A DNA stretch of 64,000 nucleotides from assembly GCF_026262505.1 (NCBI RefSeq), contig NC_067206.1, forward strand, positions 9,854,268 through 9,918,267, written 5' to 3'. The position numbers and the translations under genes are program-made. The notes below the pieces were generated by a model. It did no database searches. It worked only from the letters and a program-made list of their open reading frames with translations, and was not told where the DNA came from. This document shows, one piece after another, positions 31,637 through 40,018 of the stretch. Source of the DNA: Trichomonas vaginalis G3 (lineage: Eukaryota > Parabasalia > Trichomonadida > Trichomonadidae). Every line of letters starts with the position of its first letter. The first letter of the stretch is position 1.

Positions 31637-32983
31637 ATGCTTGGTACCTTTCCTTTATTTCTCGCGTTTGGCCTCACAGCATCAAACACAACATATGCAG
31701 AAAGTGTTTGTGACTGTGATGTAACAGATAAATGCGATCTTTATTGCTGTTGTGATCGAGATTGCGATTCAGCTTCAATTGATAAGTTCAAAGAGCAATT
31801 CTGCATTCCAGAAAGTAAGAACCCATTAAAGAAAATAGTTTGTGACTCTAATAATCGTATTGCGAAGTCACATAAAATTGATACTTTTATATTAAATGAT
31901 GAAATTACATGTTATTATGTCGACGTACCATTAGATTCAAGAAACAAAATAGAAAACTACTCTCCAGAAGATCTTGGCACTGATTCATTCGCTCAGTTTC
32001 TTCCAACAGTTGAATTACCAAATTCTAGTTCAATTTCAGACAATTCAGACTACCCACCATATAAAAACGAGTCAACATCAAATCTCCTTTACTCTCCATT
32101 CGGAGTAGGCTCTTTATCATGCAATTCTTTCATTTTAGTACGCGAAAATACAGATTATAACACTACATGTGTCTTATTAGAGTCTGAAATTGCAAATGGA
32201 CCTCTTATGAATTTCGGAAATGTCCTTTCAAACCAATTTTGCGCATATACTGGACTTCAAGATTGTTCATCAGTTGCTGGCGTTTTCTTAACGATTGGAA
32301 GCACTGGAATTACTGGTTCTGCTACAACATCCACTGCCACAGTTGATTTCGTGTATACTTCTCAAGCAGATGCAGAAGAAGTTGCAACAAAAGGATCTGG
32401 TTATATATCAGGTCTTTACTTATCATCTGCAACACGATTAGACTTAGAAACACCCATTTACAAGTATTTCAAGTTTAACGGCTATAACGTTAAGTTTGGA
32501 GGTATAAATACAGCTTATTACAACACATCTAATTCTCTTCATTCATCAGATATATTCCTTTACACAAATATATTCCCTACATACGCCTCCTTCCCTGCAA
32601 GTGGCGTTTCTAAGTACGCTGCGATAGAAATGCCAGAATTAAATATTTCTGCCGGAGAAAGTGGAAAGACAGTTATATATTCCCTTCTCTTCAAGAAATA
32701 TGGCTATAAGACAGCATTTTATTACAGATTTGTTAATGTTACGATGCAAATTTTAGATACTCCAGAAAATCTCTATCATACAGTTCAATTACGCCAAATT
32801 GAACTATCAGATGATGCGGATTCTGAGTTGGAGGTATTGGATTCAACTCCTTACACTCCAAAGTTCTCAAATATCTTCCAATTCTTATTTGATAACACAG
32901 AAGAAGTTGTTAGAACTATTGGCATTATATCTTTGTTCATTATTATCATTCTTGTATGGTTAGACACTATTTTTAATCAATAA
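31637..32983 (+). CDS. Tectonic-like ciliary transition-zone membrane protein
   Basis: This 448-residue protein starts with a signal peptide (MLGTFPLFLAFGLTASNTTYA). Directly after it comes the Cys-rich signature of tectonics, CDCDVTDKCDLYCCCDRDCD, at about 26-45, followed by the long beta-rich region expected of that family (DUF1619/TCTN) with many sequons. A single C-terminal membrane span (about 424-444, IGIISLFIIIILVWLDTIF) ends just before the stop. Tectonics belong to the MKS complex at the transition zone, where they gate entry of membrane proteins into the cilium or flagellum. Together with the CLAMP-domain gene this is the second flagellar gene in the window. The Cys signature is strong; the rest of the assignment follows from order and topology. 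Confidence 0.82.
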   Translation: MLGTFPLFLAFGLTASNTTYAESVCDCDVTDKCDLYCCCDRDCDSASIDKFKEQFCIPESKNPLKKIVCDSNNRIAKSHKIDTFILNDEITCYYVDVPLDSRNKIENYSPEDLGTDSFAQFLPTVELPNSSSISDNSDYPPYKNESTSNLLYSPFGVGSLSCNSFILVRENTDYNTTCVLLESEIANGPLMNFGNVLSNQFCAYTGLQDCSSVAGVFLTIGSTGITGSATTSTATVDFVYTSQADAEEVATKGSGYISGLYLSSATRLDLETPIYKYFKFNGYNVKFGGINTAYYNTSNSLHSSDIFLYTNIFPTYASFPASGVSKYAAIEMPELNISAGESGKTVIYSLLFKKYGYKTAFYYRFVNVTMQILDTPENLYHTVQLRQIELSDDADSELEVLDSTPYTPKFSNIFQFLFDNTEEVVRTIGIISLFIIIILVWLDTIFNQ

Positions 32984-33041
32984 ATATTTGCTTTTGCTTG
33001 AAATTATAAAAAAAATTAAAATATGAATTTAAATGTTTACC

Positions 33042-33776
33042 TTGTTCCATATTAAGTTCTGTCAAAATGTAAGCTATTCAATTCTATCGTCGGGGGAAGT
33101 ATCACAAATCTATCAATTTTTTTGTAAAAGTATACAAAAACATATGGTGTTCAATTAGTTTATAATAATATAAATATTAAGATTATCCAAAATAAGAAAA
33201 ACTAGGTTTTGAGAACACTTTTGAGATGATAATCAAAATATTTTGATTGAAAAATAATATATTATTTATCAGATATAGAATGGATTTTTTCAAATTTAAA
33301 AATTCTGAAAAATAAACAGTTTTGTAAAGTAAAAAAAATGAACGAAAACTCGAGACCTCGTATTCCAAATGAATGGGTAAGATATATGTATGAAAAACTT
33401 GAAAGTGGTGAGTAAGGATGTCAATTTGGAAGAAAAGTGAGAAAATTTTGATTGTGAACTCATCTCTAATATTTTGGCTCCTTAATATATTTGAATCATG
33501 ATCTTTGAGAAGAGTTCTCAAAAGTATTCACAAAAGCTATTTTTCCTTGAAATTTAAAAATCCTGTTTATCATATATTACCGAATTCAATTCCCTACATA
33601 TTTCAAAATATTCTATGAACATTTCAATTTTTGAAAAAAACATATTTTTTCCAAATATATTTATTATCATATTTCTAATAATATTTCCTAAAGCGTCACT
33701 TTTTACTTCCTCGATGATTATTTCCCTCTCAAAAAATTCAATAGCTTACATTTTGACAGAACTTAATATGAAACAA
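33042..33776. mobile_element. MITE-like element with 42-bp inverted ends
   Basis: Bases 33042-33083 are complementary to 33735-33776 with about two mismatches (shared ATTAAGTTCTGTCAAAATGT). The 735-bp interior is AT-rich and non-coding; short frames inside it are chance. No certain target duplication was found. The right end abuts the stop of the 33779 gene, so the element may supply its 3' end. Confidence 0.68.
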
Positions 33777-33778
33777 CC

Positions 33779-34423
33779 TTAAGAGCAAATAAATATTATC
33801 GTCGTGAAATCAAACGCTAATGAATGATATATTGGACAAATACATGAATATTTGTCAAATTTAAAATAAATTTGAGAATCTCTTATTGCGCTCCAAAGAC
33901 TAACTCTTTTTATGACAGAACTAGATCCAGGTATTCCATGATTCAAAAATTTAGAAGGAGACTTGCATAGCAGACCGATGCAAAACCACCAATTAGAATC
34001 TCTTGGTATCCCATCAAGATAGGAACCGGAAGTACCTGTTCCATGATCTGGGTATGTAGTTTTAACAAGGCCTCCCCATCCATCTTGAGGTGCTTCAGTT
34101 ATTAGTTGGGTAAACCCTGTTGCGGTAGATAGACCTGATCGTTCTATTTCTTCAGTTGGTGATATTGTCTGTTTCCAGGCATTAAAAATTTTTAATTCAG
34201 GATACTCAATAATATAGTAACGAAAGTTGTCTTTAAATAAGTATTTTGTACTGTTTAAGTCATATAATATTGAAAATTTATTTGGAATGTTTATGTTTTT
34301 TGCTTCTTCATCATTTTTGAAACAATTTTCAGTTGTAAAGTTGTGTTCAAAGACAAGTTGATATATTTTGAAGTCAAGTGACGCATAAACGTCACTACCA
34401 ATATATTTTCTATCAAGAATCAT
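33779..34423 (-). CDS. Orphan protein, trichomonad-type hypothetical
   Basis: This 214-residue protein starts MILDRKYIGSDVYASLDFKI. It is mixed alpha/beta with a Gly/Trp-rich C-terminal half (EAPQDGWGGLVKTTY, DSNWWFCIGLLCKSPSKF, NHGIPGSSSVIKRVSLWSAI) that looks like a beta-sandwich or lectin-like fold. There is no signal peptide. I do not recognise the family by name. The stop lies two bases beyond the end of the neighbouring MITE-like element, so the natural C-terminus may have been altered. The upstream region 34424-34798 is AT-rich with nothing recognised. Confidence 0.6.
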   Translation of the reverse strand: MILDRKYIGSDVYASLDFKIYQLVFEHNFTTENCFKNDEEAKNINIPNKFSILYDLNSTKYLFKDNFRYYIIEYPELKIFNAWKQTISPTEEIERSGLSTATGFTQLITEAPQDGWGGLVKTTYPDHGTGTSGSYLDGIPRDSNWWFCIGLLCKSPSKFLNHGIPGSSSVIKRVSLWSAIRDSQIYFKFDKYSCICPIYHSLAFDFTTIIFICS

Positions 34424-34798
34424 TCATTTTTATATTGAAAAACTCTCATGAAAAAGAACGTGGATAAAAATTTACAGTTGGAAAAAAATATTTTTTGCGG
34501 TTCCGATTTAATTATTTAAATTGGTTTCGTTTCGATTGATTTCATCGGATGAAAATATTTTTTATTTCATGTCAATTTTTGTTATCGTTTTTGTTATCGA
34601 ATATTTGTTTCGATACATATAAAAGATTGTTATTATTCTAAAATTAAAATTAAAAAACCTATGAAAAAGTGAAACTTGATATTGAGATATAATCTTTTAG
34701 TTTTAGATCGAAGCCCAAGATAAAGTAAGAAGAGTCTCAATTTTATAAGATTTACTATACTTTAAATGAAATTGAAGTTTAATTGTTCAAGAGATCAT

Positions 34799-35314
34799 TT
34801 AGATTTGCTCTTCCCAGGACTGTGACCATGTTGGGGATGTCTCTGTCTGGAACTGTGGAGCGCCGTTTGTCTCATGGACCTTTGGGTAGAAGCGGTGGGC
34901 ATAGCGTGTAGCTGGCTTAACAAGGCGCTGAGCCTTATGGAAATGGCGTGGGACCTTGTGAAGCTTGCGGAGCTTGTGTGGGAAGTGTGGAGCAACGATG
35001 CCATTGACAACACGGCGTTTGAGACCGTTGGATTCCTGAGCGTTGATGCCGCATGCGCCGATAGCCTTGCAAGCAGCTGTTGATGACTGGCCGCCGCGGA
35101 GGAATGTCATGAGCTTGCTGTAGTATGAGTCAACGATCATCTCGCAGATATCAGATAAGAAGGCTAAAACCTTGCACTTTTCCTGAACTTTCTGCTTGAT
35201 TTGAGATTCATCGATGCCTTGGGCGAGAGACTGGGAGATTGTGTCAGCGACGAGCTTGCAGATTTCGCACTTGCCCCAGCTGAGAGATAAGATGCCGAAT
35301 AAGAAGAAGAACAT
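34799..35314 (-). CDS. Secreted saposin-like (SapB) protein with basic tail
   Basis: The protein has 171 residues from MFFFLFGILSLSWGKCEICK. This Met is preferred because it opens a signal peptide and TTTTTCATAATG gives an initiator-like TCA immediately upstream; an upstream in-frame ATG would bury the signal. The saposin domain has the six expected cysteines at 16, 19, 47, 57, 82 and 88 (CEIC, EKCKVL, SDICEMI, ACKAIGAC). Saposin-like proteins bind and can disturb membranes; trichomonads carry several. After the domain comes an unusual ~75-residue His/Arg/Lys-rich tail (RVVNGIVAPHFPHKLRKLHK), perhaps a released cationic propeptide. Codons are noticeably more GC-rich than in neighbouring genes, as in highly expressed trichomonad genes. 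Confidence 0.85.
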   Translation of the reverse strand: MFFFLFGILSLSWGKCEICKLVADTISQSLAQGIDESQIKQKVQEKCKVLAFLSDICEMIVDSYYSKLMTFLRGGQSSTAACKAIGACGINAQESNGLKRRVVNGIVAPHFPHKLRKLHKVPRHFHKAQRLVKPATRYAHRFYPKVHETNGAPQFQTETSPTWSQSWEEQI

Positions 35315-36069
35315 TATGAAAAACCGTTTTAGCGGTTGGCAAGCAATGGTTTTGACATCATTTGCCAATTTCAATTGAAAGATTAATAATCTGAAATTTC
35401 TATTAGATAACTATATTTATGCAGTATTGTTGAAATGAGAATTTTTTGATTAGTTTACAGATGATTAAGGTTTTTGCTTTTTTGAAGCTCTAATAAGGCA
35501 GATATCAGTATGTATGATAAATCTTCAATTTGATCATTCAAAAATAACATTTTAAATCTTCTCAATCATAAATTTCTATCTGTAAACATTTTTGACAATT
35601 TTGCCAATATTTTTAGATTATAATATTAAGTAAAATTATTAGAGATTTACAATTCTGAGTGTATCAAAAATTGACAAGATTCATTGAAAACTTAAAACAT
35701 ATCTTTGGATTAATATTCGAAATTAGTTAACGAAAATAAAATCAATCTATTTTAATTTTTTCAGAAACCTTTACCCGCATAATTAATGCTTGATAGTTAT
35801 TGCATGACATCATGATAATATCGCTATGCTCCTTGAATATATTCCAGTGGCGGTGATCCAATTCAATGAAACATTAGTTTTAAAATTCAATATATTTTCA
35901 TTCATAGTCATAAAATAACGACTCTTATCAACAAAACATTACATTTTTGACTAGCTCCTTTTACATATAGAATTACCTACAGACTACTAAATATAATTTT
36001 TTTTCATAAAAAATGTTATTTGAATAAATTCATTAATCAAATATAAAAATTTCTGTTGTTTCACAGTTA
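35315..36069. other. Intergenic region up to the Maverick insertion
   Basis: AT-rich DNA with no gene. The saposin promoter should lie near 35315-35400, where AACCGCTAAAACGGTT forms a small palindrome just before the ATG. Nothing else was recognised. Confidence 0.45.
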
Positions 36070-36073
36070 GTAG

Positions 36074-36074
<1 letters not shown>
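36070..36074. repeat. Target-site duplication, left copy (GTAGA)
   Basis: GTAGA here and at 60528-60532 directly flank the Maverick ends. Mavericks usually make 5-6-bp duplications. The final A merges with the poly(A) tip, so the boundary carries a one-base ambiguity. Confidence 0.75.
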
Positions 36075-36110
<36 letters not shown>

Positions 36111-36230
36111 AAGTGGGGCTTCCAGGGGCTGCGCCCCTTCTAGCCCTGAAGATGTTTAGTATAAATGAAGTTCTTATATACGGGTCTTCCAGGAGCTTTT
36201 CACAAATTATATATGTTTTCATGTTTTGTC
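36075..36230. repeat. Maverick left terminal inverted repeat with poly(A) tip
   Basis: It begins with ~34 A, then matches the complement of the right end over GTGGGGCTTCCAGG, TAGCCCTGAAGATGTTTAGT and CACAAATTATATATGTTTTC. The hairpin GGGGC-TGC-GCCCC (36125-36137) corresponds to a different-sequence hairpin in the right end. It is shorter than the right repeat by about 34 bp, mostly through a segment missing from its middle. Confidence 0.9.
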
Positions 36231-36278
36231 ACTTTTCTGTCACTTTTCAGGTAAAAACATTTTTATTATTATATATAA

Positions 36279-37097
36279 ATGAATTTTACAAAACCACCGT
36301 TACCCTTCTTTGGAAATAAGAGTAGATGTAAAGATATTATATTGAGAGAACTTAAGAAACTACCGAATGGTCTAACATTTGTAGATTTGTTCGGTGGAAG
36401 TTTCTATATATCCCATTTGTGCCATACTGTATTTCCTGACTCAAAGATTATATGCAATGACTTCGACAACTATATGGACCGTCTCAAACATATACCAGAC
36501 ACAAACAATATATTGAAAGAGTTAAAAGAAAAGATACCTATAGGTAAGATGGAACGTATACCATTAGATAACAAAAATATTGTGAGAGAGGTTTTGAAAA
36601 AAGCAGAATATATAGACTGGGATAGTATATCTGCTAGACTATTATATAGTGGTTCTATAAGAGTTCATGACATTGAAACACTTATGTCAAAAGTTTTATA
36701 TCTTAACTATACAAATGTTTTCAAAGAGGACATAGAAAAATATATTGAGGGTATAGAGTTTGTGAGATGTCATTGGACAGATTTGTATGAAAAATATAAA
36801 GACAAGGAAAATGTTTTCTTTATAGTGGACCCGCCGTTCTATAACACATGGGATTTTCAATACCAAGTAGACTGGACTTTGAGAGACTCTTTAGAAACTT
36901 TAGACGTTTTACATAACCATCCATGCTTTTACTTTACATCCGATAAAAGTGGTTTGGAAAGTGTCATGAGATGGTTAGAGGACATACATGACTATGAGTT
37001 TAGATATGACAAGATAGAATATGAGAGAGGTCCTATAAACTGGAGAAAGTGTCATAACAAAGAAATTTTATTAGTAAGTAAATGTGGTTTGAAATAG
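36279..37097 (+). CDS. D12-class DNA adenine-N6 methyltransferase (Dam-like), Maverick cargo
   Basis: This 272-residue open frame starts MNFTKPPLPFFGNKSRCKDI. The motifs of the D12/Dam family are in order: the N-terminal FFGNKSR element (substrate/SAM loop), motif I DLFGGSF for S-adenosylmethionine binding at about 37-43, and catalytic motif IV DPPFYN at about 182-187 (a DPPY variant ending FYN). Expected reaction: methylation of adenine N6 in a short DNA site. It is the first gene after the left terminus. Methyltransferases are known in virophages and polinton-like viruses, where they may protect or mark element DNA. No partner endonuclease was seen nearby. The frame looks whole. Confidence 0.85.
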   Translation: MNFTKPPLPFFGNKSRCKDIILRELKKLPNGLTFVDLFGGSFYISHLCHTVFPDSKIICNDFDNYMDRLKHIPDTNNILKELKEKIPIGKMERIPLDNKNIVREVLKKAEYIDWDSISARLLYSGSIRVHDIETLMSKVLYLNYTNVFKEDIEKYIEGIEFVRCHWTDLYEKYKDKENVFFIVDPPFYNTWDFQYQVDWTLRDSLETLDVLHNHPCFYFTSDKSGLESVMRWLEDIHDYEFRYDKIEYERGPINWRKCHNKEILLVSKCGLK

Positions 37098-37213
37098 GAC
37101 TACTTGTTTTAGGCTTTTTCCATTGTGTCATTTATTTCTTTGACGTGGCAGAAAAGTACAGAGAATATGAAGATGAACCAATGCCTGCAAATGTTCAGCA
37201 TATGTACTCGTAA
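37082..37213 (+). CDS. Small single-span membrane protein (43 aa), Maverick
   Basis: The ATG lies inside the last codons of the methyltransferase gene (16-bp overlap). It encodes MWFEIGLLVLGFFHCVIYFF followed by a charged tail (DVAEKYREYEDEPMPANVQH). One hydrophobic span is clear. Overlap with the gene before it and tight spacing to the gene after suggest a compact viral-type gene block. Function unknown. Confidence 0.55.
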   Translation: MWFEIGLLVLGFFHCVIYFFDVAEKYREYEDEPMPANVQHMYS

Positions 37214-37236
37214 GAGATATTTTTATCTAATATTAA

Positions 37237-37599
37237 ATGGACGCACAGAACTTAGCGAATGCACAGCAACCTGGACAACCAAACCCAGAGAATATTCCAA
37301 ATGAAGTTAGAATACAAACTGCAATGGCAAACTATGGTCAAGTGCCAACAGATGTACAAATGCAAACTGCCATGTCAAATGACGCTGCGTTAGGTTTGCC
37401 ACCATGGTATGCAAATATGAGATGGAAAGAGTTTTATACAAACCCTGAGGTGGGATATAAACAACTTTATGCAGATGACGCGAACACAGGAGTTGACCCA
37501 GAATATGTTTTCTACCAGAGGAGAAACAGAATGTATGAGCTCCAGTTAAAGAATGCTATGGAACTCAACAGGAAACGTAAGAGACTAGGCGGACATTAG
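37237..37599 (+). CDS. Maverick protein of unknown function (120 aa)
   Basis: The N-terminus is Gln/Pro/Asn-rich (ANAQQPGQPNPENIPNEVRI) with a near-duplicate block, RIQTAMANYGQVPTDVQMQTAMSN. The C-terminus is helical and strongly basic (RRNRMYELQLKNAMELNRKR, ending KRLGGH). An AT-rich leader (ATATTTTTATCTAATATTAA) precedes the ATG. The composition suits a small virion or DNA-binding protein. No family recognised. Confidence 0.6.
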   Translation: MDAQNLANAQQPGQPNPENIPNEVRIQTAMANYGQVPTDVQMQTAMSNDAALGLPPWYANMRWKEFYTNPEVGYKQLYADDANTGVDPEYVFYQRRNRMYELQLKNAMELNRKRKRLGGH

Positions 37600-37617
37600 A
37601 TTTTTACATATAGTAAA

Positions 37618-37858
37618 TGGGTTTCTTCAGTAAGATAGGAAACTTCTTTCGAAATGTTGGAAGAGGTATATGGAATGGAATAAAAACCGTAGGAAGAGGA
37701 ATTTGGAACGGAGTCAAAATATTGGTAAAAGGGTAGGTCAATTTGTTGGTATTATACCTAAAGACCCTGAACCAGAAGAACAAGCTCCTGTTATACAACA
37801 GCCTGAACCTGCACCACAGTCTAGTTGGCAACCAAATCCAACACCTCAACCGTATTAA
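37618..37858 (+). CDS. Small amphipathic Gly/Trp-rich Maverick protein region
   Basis: Following an AT-rich leader, an ATG opens MGFFSKIGNFFRNVGRGIWN, a strongly amphipathic, Gly- and aromatic-rich helix with an internal near-repeat (RGIWNGIK / RGIWNGVK). Pro/Gln-rich coding follows (PEPEEQAPVIQQPEPAPQSS). Similar Gly-rich amphipathic N-termini occur in membrane-active minor virion proteins of adenovirus-like lineages, but this is analogy only. The region looks broken once. Confidence 0.5.
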
Positions 37859-37862
37859 AAAA

Positions 37863-38710
37863 TTATATTTTTACCGTTCGATAGTAGTTGTATATGAAAC
37901 TAAGTTCTAAGTAAAACGCATGGTATAATGGAATTATTCTTTTTCTTCCATCTGTAGTAAACCATACTTGAAAGTCTGAAATACTTCCACTTGGTGGTTC
38001 GTATAACTTTGTAGGTTTTTCGTAAAAGTCATTTGCCAAGCATAAGAAAGAGTTTTGGGCGCCAGAAAATGAAGCATGAACAATAATAGCAGCTGGGTCG
38101 TAAACATCTTTAAATAAATATGGTTCATCTCTTGCATATCGACTGTAAATATTTGCTAAAGGAAGTTCGACTTTCTGATTTAACATTCTTTGCAAATAAT
38201 ACCATGACATTGCAGTGAATTCTGTATATATTTGTTCGTCTTTCTTTGGATTGTCTTCGTAGATTTGAAATGACACTTGTGAATTTTGTTTGTCATATAC
38301 AATTCTCACATAAAGTGTGCTCTCGGTATTTGCATATTCATCAGCATATTTTGCATAACATGAATTTATTTTATCTTCTATATTTTTTAACGCAGTCTGT
38401 AGAGAAGATGAAAGGTCAACTTGTATTAGCTCAATTTCTTCCCACATTTTTCGTTTCCCTTCAGATATATAATCTATATGAAACCTTACAATAAATGGAA
38501 AACTTTTATCTTCTACAGACACAAACTTCATTCTACGAAAGCCAATAGCTTTTGTGACAGATGGGTCTCTTAGCCATCTTAATGGTAGTCAAAACGATAG
38601 CCTTCATGCTTTACGGTCTCTGTCTCAAACTTTTGACCGACATTAGTAAAAAGTTCATCTAATGGTTTAGTTGTAGCAACTCTTGAATTTTCTTTTTCTA
38701 TTGGAAGCAT
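37863..38710 (-). CDS. Unidentified Maverick protein, probably virion-related; looks broken
   Basis: The main frame (222 residues, MKFVSVEDKSFPFIVRFHID) is beta-rich with aromatic clusters (YTEFTAMSWYYLQRMLNQKV, FQVWFTTDGRKRIIPLYHAF). Coding-like sequence continues upstream of it to about 38710 (MLPIEKENSRVATTKPLDEL). It lies back-to-back with the tail-fibre-like gene, sharing a short AT-rich divergent region (38711-38728), so it might work with that protein. No family recognised; one apparent break. Confidence 0.55.
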
Positions 38711-38728
38711 ATTTTATCTAGAATAAAA

Positions 38729-40018
38729 ATGTCGAAAGATATTGCTTCCATGAGAGAAATACAACACAACCGACAACTCATTGTGCAAGCTCTAAATAAG
38801 AACACAACAAACTTTTCAAACTATTCTAAGATATCTGAGTCATTGAAAGAAGGAAACTTAAAACTGACATTAAACCCAATGACAGATGAGTTTCTGTTTC
38901 AAGACAATAAGAACCATACTGTCTGTATAAATCCAACAAAAGGAACTTTAAACGAGAAACCTATAGATGAACTTCTTTTGAAGGCAGATATTGACAACAA
39001 AGCTGACAAAGAATATGTCATTGAAAAAGTTCAAGAAGAACATGACAGAGCAGATGCAACATATGCAACAAAAGATGACGTTGAAAATAAAGCAGATAAA
39101 ACATATGTTAACGATGAGTTAGAATGTGTGGCTAGTGCGTTAGTGAAGAAGGCAGATAAGGAATATGTGGATGAAAAAGACAATGAAATTAAAGAAAGGG
39201 TTGAATGGTATAATGAACGGACATCGAAGATTTTAAAAACGAAAGCTGATACAGGATGGGTTTCAGGGTGTTTAGACCTTAAAGCCGACAAAGAAACTGT
39301 AGATATGTTGGCACAAACGGTTTCAAGTCATACCAGAGGTTTAATGGAAGATGGACAACAGTTGAAAGAGCTTGAGAAAGGTGTTACAGAGTTAAGGAAT
39401 ACAAAAGCAGACTCGACATGGATAAAAGGATATGTAGATGCAACAAAAGAGTATATTTTCACATGGACAGAAGGAACATACCCACAAAAATATCATAGAC
39501 ATAGCATCTCTGACGTAAATGAACTTGAAGAAAAGTTATATAAAAAAGCAGACAAAACAGAGCTTCAAACATTAAAGACAGAAATACTTCAAACATTATA
39601 TCCTATAGGCTCTATTTATACGTCAATGAACTCTACCAGACCAGAAGTAGTACTTGGTTTTGGAACTTGGACTCAAATAGTCGACAGGTTTTTGTATTGT
39701 GCAAACTCTTCAAAGGAAACAGGTGGAAGTAAAACGATTTCAGGTGAAAATTTACCTGCACACAGTCACTACATAGATTTAAGTACATCTCAAGCAGGTT
39801 GGCATAAGCATAGATATTGGGATTGGTCAGGAATGACAAAAGGTAAAGGATATGATGTTAAAGACGACGTTAAGTTTGCTATAAATTGTTACTGGAGTGA
39901 CACTCAGGGAGATGGAAACCATACACATCGCGTTTCAGGGTATACGCAAACAACGGGACAGAGTAAAGACTACATGCCACCTTACATGACAGTTTACGCA
40001 TGGTATAGAAATGCTTAG
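38729..40018 (+). CDS. Phage tail-fibre / receptor-binding-like protein, Maverick cargo
   Basis: This intact 429-residue frame starts MSKDIASMREIQHNRQLIVQ. The middle (about 85-300) holds repeated ADKxYVxxK-type units (NKADKEYVIEKVQEE, NKADKTYVNDELE, KKADKEYVDEKD, LKADKETVDML) typical of the coiled or triple-helical shafts of bacteriophage tail fibres. The C-terminus is a recognisable phage fibre tip: YPIGSIYTSMNSTRP, FGTWTQIVDRFLYCANSSKE, ENLPAHSHYIDLS, HTHRVSGYTQTTG and MPPYMTVYAWYRNA, close in pattern to tail-collar/receptor-binding domains of phages. The expected role is host attachment. Such a gene is unexpected in a Maverick and suggests gene capture from a phage or a large virus. Confidence 0.85.
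   Translation: MSKDIASMREIQHNRQLIVQALNKNTTNFSNYSKISESLKEGNLKLTLNPMTDEFLFQDNKNHTVCINPTKGTLNEKPIDELLLKADIDNKADKEYVIEKVQEEHDRADATYATKDDVENKADKTYVNDELECVASALVKKADKEYVDEKDNEIKERVEWYNERTSKILKTKADTGWVSGCLDLKADKETVDMLAQTVSSHTRGLMEDGQQLKELEKGVTELRNTKADSTWIKGYVDATKEYIFTWTEGTYPQKYHRHSISDVNELEEKLYKKADKTELQTLKTEILQTLYPIGSIYTSMNSTRPEVVLGFGTWTQIVDRFLYCANSSKETGGSKTISGENLPAHSHYIDLSTSQAGWHKHRYWDWSGMTKGKGYDVKDDVKFAINCYWSDTQGDGNHTHRVSGYTQTTGQSKDYMPPYMTVYAWYRNA

Noticed and set aside
33183-33521. 112-codon minus-strand frame
   Set aside because: Lies wholly inside a MITE-like element; composition is chance-like.
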